Positions 1 through 6,266 of a stretch of 7,353 nucleotides of DNA are shown one piece after another. Positions within the stretch are counted from its first letter, which is position 1. Each line of letters opens with the position of its first letter. Location: contig JAOUKJ010000196.1 in NCBI GenBank assembly GCA_029882675.1, forward strand, positions 1-7,353, read 5' to 3'. The DNA comes from Cyclobacteriaceae bacterium (GTDB taxonomy: Bacteria; Bacteroidota; Bacteroidia; Cytophagales; Cyclobacteriaceae). A program made the position numbers and the translations under genes. The notes beneath the pieces are model-generated. The model was not told where the DNA came from. It saw only the letters and a list, made by a program, of their open reading frames with translations, and ran no database searches.

Positions 1-1
1 C

Positions 2-217
2 GATTTCTCTCATGCCCACAATAATGATTATGACAAATTCAGTCCGGTAGCTTTTCTCTTCAATGGAATTTACAACTATTGTCTTCAAAACGGACTACAT
101 TATTTAGACATTGGCTCATCAGCAATTGGCCAGGAGCCTAATTTTCCGCTCATGACGTTTAAAGAAAGGGCCGGTGGCCAACCCGCCTTAAAAATAACCT
201 GGCAAAAAAAAGGATGA
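2..217 (+). CDS. C-terminal fragment of a GNAT/FemAB-like acyltransferase (5' end outside window)
   Basis: Only the last 71 codons are present; the reading frame is open from base 2 and ends at TGA 215-217. The visible peptide contains FSPVAFLFNGIYNYC, then HYLDIGSSAIG, then PNFPLMTFKERAGG. This pattern (a helix, an L-D-I-G-x-S strand, then a conserved F-K-E-x-x-G-G near the C-terminus) is typical of the last part of GNAT-fold acetyltransferases of the FemAB-like/Acetyltransf_6 type that often sit in polysaccharide clusters. The substrate cannot be deduced; an amino-sugar acyl transfer is a guess from context. The stop overlaps the start of the flippase gene by four bases (ATGA), which implies one transcript and coupled translation. 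An A8 run at 204-211 lies just before the overlap. Family assignment is moderate because the cofactor-binding part is missing. Confidence 0.6.
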   Translation, partial: DFSHAHNNDYDKFSPVAFLFNGIYNYCLQNGLHYLDIGSSAIGQEPNFPLMTFKERAGGQPALKITWQKKG

Positions 218-1488
218 AGGCATTTTTAAAAACAGTTTTAGAAATGTACCGCCAATCAAAGTGGACATTTTTCACGGTGGTGATGAGATCATTACGGGTA
301 TTGGCAGTTTTTAAATTATTTGCTTCTTTTTTTGGTGCCCCCGGCATAGCACTGCTCTCACATTTCCAGAACCTGATCGCCCTGTTCACACAAATCCCTG
401 ATCAGGGCACTAATCTGGCTATTATCAGGGAATTCAACACCCTGCCCATCGGCAAACAGGGAAGGTTTTTCTTCACTGCACTGGTCATCAACCTGGGTGT
501 TTTCATGCTGATCACTGTACTAGTCATCATTAATACAGGTGCATTCACCAGACATTTTGACACCACCACATGGCCGGATTACTGGCTCCCAGCCCTGCTG
601 TTTATCCTTTTGTTTATTCTGCTTCACGCCCTGTGCCTGGCCGTTTTATATGCAAATAAATTATACAGATTGCTGTTTTTTCTAACCGTAATACACTTAT
701 TTGTCCTTTTGGGCGTCCTTTACACGGGAATACACAGCAACAACCTGGGCCTGGCTATGTTGGCTTTTGCCCTCGGGCACGGCCTGTCGGGCATCGCTGT
801 TATTGCCGTTATGATTTCAAAAAAGATCATCCCTTTAACCGGATGGACTTACGACAAAGGCATGATGCATTCCATTGCCTATTTTATGGTTATGGCCATT
901 GGCGGGGTCTTGCTCGGAACATTTGTGGACTTCTTCGTACGCGACTTTGCCTTGGGCTGGTTTGGGGTTGAAGAAACGGGCTATTGGCAGGCCCAGGTAC
1001 GATTATCTGACAGTTACCGGGCAGTATTTTTAGGAACCATAGGCGTCGTTTTCTATTCCGGCATTTCTTCTCTTTTAAACAGCCGTAATTCTTTGAGGCC
1101 TTATCTACGTCACCATTTGTATATCACCATGATACTGGCCTTTAGCGGCCTGCTATTGGTATGGTTGCTCAGAGACTATATTCTTGTGATATTATATAGT
1201 GATGCATTATTACCCGCGGGTCAATTCATACATTATCAACTGCTGGCCGACTTCTTTGCCCTGCCTTCCTTTTTGCTCGTTTATTTACTCGCGGCAAGAA
1301 GAAAAACCTGGCTATATCTCAAGGTACATTTCTTTAGTGCACTGAGCTATATACTTCTGATCATCATACTAACAGGCTGGTTTAAATCCGGTATTGCCGG
1401 GCTTCCCCTGGCTAATGCACTGCGTTATTGCCTTTTTTTAATTATCTTGATCTTGTCTAATCGCAAGTATCTTTTCGGTCATGGATAA
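214..1488 (+). CDS. wzx: Wzx/PST-type polysaccharide (O-antigen-like) flippase
   Basis: This 424-residue protein is very hydrophobic, with about 11 likely membrane segments (roughly residues 17-40, 85-108, 123-147, 151-171, 177-201, 219-245, 269-287, 301-319, 342-361, 368-388 and 396-415). The N-terminal stretch (VLAVFKLFASFFGAPGIALL, then a loop with Q52-N53 and GTNLAIIREF) and the central GVEETGYWQAQVRLSDSYR around residues 251-269 resemble the WzxE/O-antigen translocase group. These proteins move undecaprenyl-diphosphate-linked oligosaccharides across the inner membrane. The length matches the family's usual 400-430 residues, so it appears complete. The ATG overlaps the previous stop (ATGA), and the gene's own end overlaps the glycosyltransferase start by 8 bp, so all three genes belong to one polysaccharide operon. 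The exact glycan is unknown. A lipid III flippase role is an alternative within the same family. Confidence 0.82.
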   Translation: MKAFLKTVLEMYRQSKWTFFTVVMRSLRVLAVFKLFASFFGAPGIALLSHFQNLIALFTQIPDQGTNLAIIREFNTLPIGKQGRFFFTALVINLGVFMLITVLVIINTGAFTRHFDTTTWPDYWLPALLFILLFILLHALCLAVLYANKLYRLLFFLTVIHLFVLLGVLYTGIHSNNLGLAMLAFALGHGLSGIAVIAVMISKKIIPLTGWTYDKGMMHSIAYFMVMAIGGVLLGTFVDFFVRDFALGWFGVEETGYWQAQVRLSDSYRAVFLGTIGVVFYSGISSLLNSRNSLRPYLRHHLYITMILAFSGLLLVWLLRDYILVILYSDALLPAGQFIHYQLLADFFALPSFLLVYLLAARRKTWLYLKVHFFSALSYILLIIILTGWFKSGIAGLPLANALRYCLFLIILILSNRKYLFGHG

Positions 1489-2383
1489 ACCTTTGGTGTC
1501 GGTCATCTGCCTGTGTTACAACCAGGCTCCCTATGTAGAGGATGCCATCATATCTGTATTAAATCAAACGTGGGAAAATATCGAACTTATTGTTGTGGAT
1601 GACGCCAGCACAGACAACAGTCAGCAGGTTATTGAAAAGGTGGTACGAAAAAATCCGGGAATCACTTTTCTGCCTAATAAAACCAACAAGGGAAACTGCG
1701 CATCCTTTAACCACGGCTTTCTCCATGCGAAGGGGGAATATATCGTTGATCTGGCCGCAGATGACCTACTGTTGCCCGATCGGCTGGAAAAGCAACTCCA
1801 TCGATTTGCCGGGCTCTCCTCTGACTACGGTGTAGTCTATACAGATGCTATTATTGTTGATGAAAACGACCGGGAAATCAGGCGGCATGAAGCTGACCTG
1901 AAGGCCCGAAGGATGGTTAGTCATATGCCCGAAGGAAATGTTTTTGAAATGGTGTTAAAGCGCTATTTCATTCCAGCCCCCACCATGCTTATCCGCAAAA
2001 AGGTACTGGACGAACTCGGCGGATACGACGCCTCCCTGGCTTATGAAGATTTTGACTTTTGGGTACGCTCAGCACGTAACTGGAATTATGCATACATCAA
2101 CGAGCCGTTAACAAAGATTCGAAAACTACCCGGGAGTATGTCGGCCAGCATGTATGGCCCAGATGACCCTAAGGTGTTGTCCACTTTTATTGTATGTGAA
2201 AAGGCAATGGGCTTGATCAAAGGCCCTGCTGAAAAAACAGCTTTGATCGCCCGGGTGCGTTATGAGTTGCGTCAAGCCCTTTGGCATCGAAATAAAATCA
2301 TGGCCCGCAAATGGTACGGGATGCTAAGGGCATTGAAGGGAAGTAATTTATTTTATAGGTTGCTAGCAGTTTTTACTGCCTAA
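1481..2383 (+). CDS. Family 2 glycosyltransferase
   Basis: This 300-residue protein has a GT-A fold typical of GT2. The N-terminus PLVSVICLCYNQAPYVEDAI is the usual nucleotide-sugar-binding opening strand and helix. VVDDASTD (residues 38-45) follows, then KGEYIVDLAADD (84-95), whose ADD takes the place of the metal-binding DXD. PAPTMLIRKKVLDELGGYD (165-183) and YEDFDFWVR (188-196) supply the acceptor loop and the ED pair, of which Asp190 is the probable catalytic base. No membrane segment is evident, so it should act at the cytoplasmic face of the inner membrane, adding one sugar to a lipid-linked glycan. Donor and linkage cannot be read from the sequence. ATG 1481 overlaps the flippase end by 8 bp. 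It is the last gene of the operon here, and the next gene converges from the other strand 38 bp away. Confidence 0.9.
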   Translation: MDKPLVSVICLCYNQAPYVEDAIISVLNQTWENIELIVVDDASTDNSQQVIEKVVRKNPGITFLPNKTNKGNCASFNHGFLHAKGEYIVDLAADDLLLPDRLEKQLHRFAGLSSDYGVVYTDAIIVDENDREIRRHEADLKARRMVSHMPEGNVFEMVLKRYFIPAPTMLIRKKVLDELGGYDASLAYEDFDFWVRSARNWNYAYINEPLTKIRKLPGSMSASMYGPDDPKVLSTFIVCEKAMGLIKGPAEKTALIARVRYELRQALWHRNKIMARKWYGMLRALKGSNLFYRLLAVFTA

Positions 2384-2421
2384 ACCTTAACCCCGTACAG
2401 GCCTTTTAATTCCTGTCATCA

Positions 2422-4110
2422 TCACGATAATCCCGTGATTTTCCCTTCATTATCGATGTCAATCTCTTCTGCGGAAGGCCGGGGAGGCAGGCCGGGCATG
2501 CGCATCATATTGGCCGTAATGGGTACTACAAAACCCGCGCCGGCAGCTATTTCTATTTCCCTCACCGTAAGGGTGAAGTTTTCTGGTTTTCCGAGCCATT
2601 TGGGATCATCTGAAAGAGAATTCTGTGTCTTGGCCATACATACCGGCTTATCACTCATACCAATGCGCGCTATCTTCCGCAGGTTTTGTTTGGCTCGTGG
2701 CAAAAATTCAACCTGTGAGGCCCCATATATTTTTTTAGCTATTTTTTCCACTTTCTCAGGTATGCTCTCCCCCCAGTCGTACAATGGTTGATACCTCCCA
2801 CTAAACTTATTACCTACCTTCAACACGGCCCTGGCCAGGCCAACAGCGCCCGCTCCTCCTTTTTCCCATCCTTCACTCACCACGGCCTTTATCCCCAGAC
2901 TACTGCAAAACTCCTTCACTCTTTCAATCTCTTCCACGGTATCTCCCGGAAATTTATTAATTGCCACCACACCCGGAACGTGAAAGGCCCTGATGTTCTC
3001 AATATGTTTATCCAGATTGGGAAGCCCTTTCTCCAGTGCATGAACATCTGGCAGGTGCAGGTGTTCACGGTCTTTGCCCCCGTGGTATTTGAGTGCCCGT
3101 ACAGTAGCCACCAACACGATACAATGGGGAGTAAGCCCGCTATACCCACATTTTATATTCATAAATTTCTCAGCCCCCAGATCAGCCCCAAAACCTGCTT
3201 CTGTCACAACGTAATCAGAGAAGGTCATGCCCATTTTCGTGGCTATAACCGAGTTGGTTCCCTGAGCAATGTTGGCAAAAGGGCCACCATGAATGATGGC
3301 CGGATTTGCTTCCAGGGTTTGTACCAGGTTGGGCTTGATGGCATTCTTCAGCAAGGCAGTCATAGCACCTTCGGCCCTCAGGTCACGCGCAAAAACAGCC
3401 TCCCCGCCATAGGTATCGCCCACATAAATATTCCCTATTTTTTTCTTCAGGTCATCAAGGCCCTCACAAAGGCAAAGGATGGCCATGATCTCGGAGGCAG
3501 CCGTGATATTAAAACCCGTTTCGCGCATGATCCCTCCCGTCTTTCCCCCCATTCCGGTTACCACCGAACGCAAAGCCCTGTCGTTCATATCCATCACACG
3601 TTTCCACTCCACTGTACGCGGATCCAGTTCCAAATTACCTGTTTTACTCTGTATATTATTGTCAATGAGGGAAGCCAACAGGTTATTCGATTTTTCTACG
3701 GCTGCAAAATCACCGGTAAAATGCAGGTTGATATCTTCCATGGGTACCACCTGAGAATGTCCGCCACCGGCAGCCCCCCCCTTCATACCAAAAACAGGCC
3801 CCAACGAGGGCTCACGCAGGACAACAGTTGATTTTACCCCTATTTTATTTAAACCGTCAGAAAGGCCGATAGAAACCGTGGTTTTTCCTTCTCCGGCAGG
3901 TGTAGGGGTCATGGCTGTCACCAGTACCAGCTTCGACTGATCAACTTTATCAGCATCAATCAACTGGAGTGGGATCTTGGCAATATACTTCCCGTAAAGC
4001 TCCAGGCTGTCTTCCGGTATGCCGAGCTTTTCGGCCACCTTCAGAATATGGTCCATCACATTGCGCTGGACAATGCTAAGGTCATTATTATAATTTCGAT
4101 TTGATAACAT
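2422..4110 (-). CDS. fhs: Formate--tetrahydrofolate ligase (10-formyl-THF synthetase)
   Basis: The enzyme joins formate to tetrahydrofolate using ATP, giving 10-formyl-THF for purine, formyl-Met and other one-carbon needs; it is cytosolic. At 562 residues it matches the monofunctional bacterial family (about 555-560). Visible hallmarks in order: an N-terminus aligning from DLSIVQ (residue 10), IPEDSLELYGKYIAKI (31-46), the P-loop TPAGEGKTT (70-78), EPSLGPVFGMKGG (100-112), GDFAAVEKSNNLLASLIDN (133-151), GGPFANIAQGTNSV (275-288), EAGFGADLGAEKF (304-316) and a C-terminus PGLPPRPSAEEIDID with GKITGL. Homology begins close to Met1, which supports this ATG rather than Met19. It is not next to other folate genes. 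It is transcribed away from trmN6 across an 83-bp gap and ends facing the glycosyltransferase operon. All expected motifs look intact. Confidence 0.97.
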   Translation of the reverse strand: MLSNRNYNNDLSIVQRNVMDHILKVAEKLGIPEDSLELYGKYIAKIPLQLIDADKVDQSKLVLVTAMTPTPAGEGKTTVSIGLSDGLNKIGVKSTVVLREPSLGPVFGMKGGAAGGGHSQVVPMEDINLHFTGDFAAVEKSNNLLASLIDNNIQSKTGNLELDPRTVEWKRVMDMNDRALRSVVTGMGGKTGGIMRETGFNITAASEIMAILCLCEGLDDLKKKIGNIYVGDTYGGEAVFARDLRAEGAMTALLKNAIKPNLVQTLEANPAIIHGGPFANIAQGTNSVIATKMGMTFSDYVVTEAGFGADLGAEKFMNIKCGYSGLTPHCIVLVATVRALKYHGGKDREHLHLPDVHALEKGLPNLDKHIENIRAFHVPGVVAINKFPGDTVEEIERVKEFCSSLGIKAVVSEGWEKGGAGAVGLARAVLKVGNKFSGRYQPLYDWGESIPEKVEKIAKKIYGASQVEFLPRAKQNLRKIARIGMSDKPVCMAKTQNSLSDDPKWLGKPENFTLTVREIEIAAGAGFVVPITANMMRMPGLPPRPSAEEIDIDNEGKITGLS

Positions 4111-4193
4111 TAACTTATGGCTAACTTTGGCTCCTGATTTGCCGTCAATTTACATATTGTCTCTTTTTTATAACTATAAAACAAGACCAAATT

Positions 4194-4919
4194 TTGAAAG
4201 AAGGGAAAAAAAAGCCAGACCTCTTTCGTCTGAAACAATTCAGTATTTCACATCATGCCAGCACGTTAAAGGTTGGCACCGACAGCCTGCTACTGGGCGC
4301 ATGGGCAACATCGGGAAAAAGGATGCTCGATGTGGGCACAGGTTGTGGTATCGTTGCCCTGATGGCTACACAGCAGGGTGATGATTCATCTCAAACAGAC
4401 GCCATTGACATCCATGAACAATCTGTACAGGAGGCAAATGCCAATTTTAAGAACAGCCCATGGAGTCATCGGATAAAAGCTTTTCACTGTTCCATTCAGG
4501 ATTTCAACCCGGGGTATTCATACGATGTTATCTTGTGTAATCCACCATTTTTTACCGCCGGAAATCCTTCAGATAAGCATCCACGGGCTGCGGCCCGACA
4601 TTCCCTCACACTGGACATCGAAGGGCTGGTGACCCATGCCCGGAGACTACTCGGTGGGGAGGGCAGCCTGATAACTATACTCCCCTTTGATCAGAAAGAA
4701 AACATAGATAATGTTTGTAGTGCCCATGGCTTTTCATTTCATGCGGGTTTGTGGTTTAAGTCAAAAGAAGACAAACCCTGGTCAAGGATACTCACCAAAT
4801 ATGTGATCGGCAAAAAACCTGAATATCCGATAATACAGCACCTTACGCATTATACTGAAAACATGAAATGGACAGAAGCATATAAAGCCTTAACGGGAGA
4901 TTTTCATGTCATGCTTTGA
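4194..4919 (+). CDS. trmN: tRNA1(Val) (adenine-37-N6)-methyltransferase-like protein (TrmN6/YfiC family), TTG start
   Basis: This is a class I SAM-dependent methyltransferase of 241 residues; E. coli YfiC has about 245. The family's N-terminal signature is clear: FRLKQFSISHHASTLKVGTD (11-30) followed by SLLLGAWA. SAM-binding motif I is LDVGTGCGIVALM (45-57), an acidic AIDIHEQSV follows at about 70-78, and the catalytic NPPFF is at 116-120. The ending YTEAYKALT-type element is seen at about 227-238 with GDFHVML. Family members methylate N6 of A37 in tRNA1(Val). No ATG is available before the FRLKQF motif, and the frame is open upstream to a stop at 4122-4124. TTG 4194 gives a natural-length N-terminus, so I prefer it; an ATT at 4191 is possible but less usual. 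No Shine-Dalgarno is seen. The gene converges with the galactanase gene 36 bp downstream. Substrate specificity is inferred from family membership. Confidence 0.88.
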   Translation: MKEGKKKPDLFRLKQFSISHHASTLKVGTDSLLLGAWATSGKRMLDVGTGCGIVALMATQQGDDSSQTDAIDIHEQSVQEANANFKNSPWSHRIKAFHCSIQDFNPGYSYDVILCNPPFFTAGNPSDKHPRAAARHSLTLDIEGLVTHARRLLGGEGSLITILPFDQKENIDNVCSAHGFSFHAGLWFKSKEDKPWSRILTKYVIGKKPEYPIIQHLTHYTENMKWTEAYKALTGDFHVML

Positions 4920-4965
4920 GAAAAAAATGTCAGTTTTGATCACGACAATGATACATCAATCTCCC
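4895..4965. repeat. Inverted repeat spanning the trmN/galactanase convergent junction
   Basis: GGGAGATT at 4895-4902, in the last codons of trmN, is perfectly complementary to AATCTCCC at 4958-4965, in the last codons of the galactanase gene. The 55-bp interval between them includes further short matches (ATGT 4906-4909 with ACAT 4953-4956; CAT 4910-4912 with ATG 4948-4950). An imperfect hairpin could therefore form in either transcript and enclose the smaller terminator-like stem. It may be a bidirectional end structure, or chance. Confidence 0.4.
4921..4947 (-). terminator. Weak intrinsic terminator candidate for the galactanase gene
   Basis: Read on the - strand just after the galactanase stop, TGTC (complement of 4944-4947) and GACA (complement of 4928-4931) can form a short stem, extended by one G-U pair, with a loop of about 10 bases. 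It is followed at once by seven T (complement of the A run 4921-4927). The stem is short, so the call rests mainly on the T tract and its position in the 36-bp gap between convergent genes. No equivalent T tract exists for trmN on the + strand. Confidence 0.35.
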
Positions 4966-6059
4966 TTCCATGCTCCAATCCCCTTATAGGCATCTCCCGT
5001 GGGCGAAAATAAGCTGCGACCCAGGTAATTAACTCCCGATCCGGGAATTTCCAGACCATCAGGTTTCCAGTAAAACACCCCCTTCACCTTTGCAAAAGCG
5101 TGAAGTGTTTTATTGAGGGCGACCAAATAATCATATTGCCCTTGCTCAGTAGGTGGATAGGGCTGATAATCGATGACCCACTCGCCGGGTTCAGGATAAT
5201 AACCGTTGGAGTAGTAGGCTGTCTCCACCAACACAATGTCTTGGGCGAAATTTTCAGAAACAAAACGCAATGTGCCTTTCAGATCCTCAAAAGTCCCATG
5301 CCACCAGGGGTAATAGCTCAAGCCTATGAGATCAAACGCCACCCCACGTGAAGAAATATTATTAAAAAAGGTCTCGGTTTTTTCCTTGTCGCCCCCGGAG
5401 TCGGTATGGATCATCACCTGCACTTCCCGGTCACCATATACTTCATGCACAGCTTGAATGCCGCTTTTAAGCAATGTGCTAATACTTTCCCAGTCAGGCC
5501 CTTCCGGTTTCCAGATTTTACCTTCAGGCCAAAGCATTCCGGGTGTAATTTCATTCCCTATCTGTACCATTTCAGGAAGGACGCCAGCCTTGTCCATTTC
5601 ATTCAGCACAAGACGGGTGTATTGATTTACACTATCCACCAACCCTTCAAAAGAGGCACTCTCCCAGGCTGCCGGCTTGAACTGCTTTCCCGGATCGGCC
5701 CAGGTATCCGAGTAGTGAAAATTAAGCAATAGCTTAAAACCGTAATCCTTTGCTTTTTTTGCCGTTGCAATGGTGTATGCCAAATCCTGACAAACCGGGC
5801 CTTCCATATTGGGTGTATGGAAAATACGCAAACGTGCATAGTTGTAGCCGTTGTCACGAAATATTTCATACCCCGGTTTTATCACCCCATCAATCTTATA
5901 TTCCCCTCCCAAATCTTCCATTTTTTTCATAATAGAGAAGTCTCCACCGATGTAATATTCATCCGGCTGCACTTCTTCTGCCGGGGTAGTTTCTTCCTTT
6001 TGTGGGGCACAGGACAGCAAAATGGCCAGGCCAAATAAGATGAGGGCAATGTGCTTCAT
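4956..6059 (-). CDS. GH53 endo-beta-1,4-galactanase (arabinogalactan endo-galactanase), lipoprotein
   Basis: This 367-residue enzyme of glycoside hydrolase family 53 cleaves beta-1,4-galactan chains such as those of pectin rhamnogalacturonan I. The N-terminus is a lipoprotein signal peptide (residues 1-16) with lipobox LLSC ending at Cys17, followed by APQKEE. That acidic tail resembles the Bacteroidota lipoprotein export signal and suggests display on the cell surface. The (beta/alpha)8 barrel shows family landmarks: ARLRIFHTP (76-84), NFHYSDTWADPGKQFKPAAW (113-132), GNEITPGMLWP (168-178) with Glu170 as predicted acid/base, and VETAYY (278-283) with Glu279 as predicted nucleophile. YWKPDGLEIPGSG (330-342) lies near the C-terminus. 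The length is normal for a single-domain GH53; no carbohydrate-binding module is present. It is divergent from a GH127-like lipoprotein gene across 207 bp, fitting a shared pectin side-chain function. No Shine-Dalgarno is seen. Confidence 0.95.
   Translation of the reverse strand: MKHIALILFGLAILLSCAPQKEETTPAEEVQPDEYYIGGDFSIMKKMEDLGGEYKIDGVIKPGYEIFRDNGYNYARLRIFHTPNMEGPVCQDLAYTIATAKKAKDYGFKLLLNFHYSDTWADPGKQFKPAAWESASFEGLVDSVNQYTRLVLNEMDKAGVLPEMVQIGNEITPGMLWPEGKIWKPEGPDWESISTLLKSGIQAVHEVYGDREVQVMIHTDSGGDKEKTETFFNNISSRGVAFDLIGLSYYPWWHGTFEDLKGTLRFVSENFAQDIVLVETAYYSNGYYPEPGEWVIDYQPYPPTEQGQYDYLVALNKTLHAFAKVKGVFYWKPDGLEIPGSGVNYLGRSLFSPTGDAYKGIGAWKGD
5991..6011 (-). other. Lipoprotein cysteine plus LES-like acidic tail (C-APQKEE)
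   Basis: These codons cover residues 17-23 of the galactanase. Cys17 would be lipidated after signal peptidase II cleavage. The following Q-K-E-E resembles the lysine-plus-acidic lipoprotein export signal described in Capnocytophaga and other Bacteroidota, which directs lipoproteins to the outer face of the outer membrane. Surface location is inferred from this resemblance. Confidence 0.6.
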
Positions 6060-6200
6060 GGCTGTAATTATTTGATCAGGCTAATTTACTTAATTTTTTA
6101 CAGTTATCTCTTTTTCAGGATATAGGTTAGCCCGCATCTGATCATCGCTTTTCTTTCTCTTTAAAAAACATTTCAAAATACTTTCAGGCAATACCAGTGT

Positions 6201-6214
6201 CAAGTAGAAACTTG
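6201..6214. repeat. Short interrupted palindrome, possible operator half of the divergent promoter region
   Basis: CAAGT (6201-6205) and ACTTG (6210-6214) are perfect inverted arms separated by AGAA. The right arm includes the TTG of the proposed -33 box. The size and position would suit a dimeric regulator, but such a short palindrome can occur by chance. Confidence 0.3.
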
Positions 6215-6241
6215 CAAATCTCCTACTAATCTCCTACTTTG
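6212..6241 (+). promoter_or_regulatory. Bacteroidota-type promoter candidate for the GH127-like gene
   Basis: TTG at 6212-6214, then 20 bp, then TACTTTG at 6235-6241. This resembles the Bacteroidota sigma-factor consensus (TTTG, 19-21 bp, TAnnTTTG), with the -7 box one base shorter than consensus. The box ends 25 bp before the ATG at 6267, which would leave a leader of roughly 20 nt without a Shine-Dalgarno. The spacing is good but the -7 match is imperfect. Confidence 0.35.
6217..6238. repeat. Perfect tandem direct repeat of 11 bp, two copies
   Basis: AATCTCCTACT occurs at 6217-6227 and again immediately at 6228-6238, with no mismatch and no spacer. An 11-bp period is about one helical turn, so two protein subunits could bind the same DNA face. 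The second copy overlaps the proposed -7 box, so a bound protein there would directly affect transcription of the GH127-like gene. The repeat is seen directly; the regulatory role is inferred. Confidence 0.6.
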
Positions 6242-6266
6242 AGGAATTGAAAACCAAACCTACCCT

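Noticed and set aside
2366..2379. GCAGT-TTTT-ACTGC hairpin at the end of the glycosyltransferase gene
   Set aside because: It is inside the coding sequence, has only 5 pairs and no T tract downstream. Probably chance.
2397..2416. ACAGG / CCTGT inverted repeat in the fhs-glycosyltransferase gap
   Set aside because: Five pairs with a 10-base loop and no adjacent T run on either strand; not a credible terminator.
2421..2443. Terminator-like hairpin on the + strand after the glycosyltransferase: ATCACG / CGTGAT arms followed by TTTT
   Set aside because: The stem is only 6 bp, the T tract is 4 bases and it lies in the coding end of fhs. Too weak to call as the operon terminator, though its position is suggestive.
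2788..3831. Long open frame of 347 codons on the + strand opposite fhs
   Set aside because: It lies wholly antisense to a fully intact, highly conserved fhs gene. Its translation is rich in His, Pro, Ser and Thr with no recognisable domain, as expected from a shadow frame.
4126..4159. Promoter-like TTTG, 21 bp, TACATATTG upstream of trmN
   Set aside because: The -7 box has an extra base and matches the Bacteroidota consensus poorly. The divergent 83-bp gap must hold promoters, but I cannot place them with confidence.
6073..6144. Two TGATCA palindromes (6073-6078 and 6139-6144) upstream of the galactanase gene
   Set aside because: Six-base palindromes with different flanks and no helical-phase relation; likely chance in AT-rich DNA.
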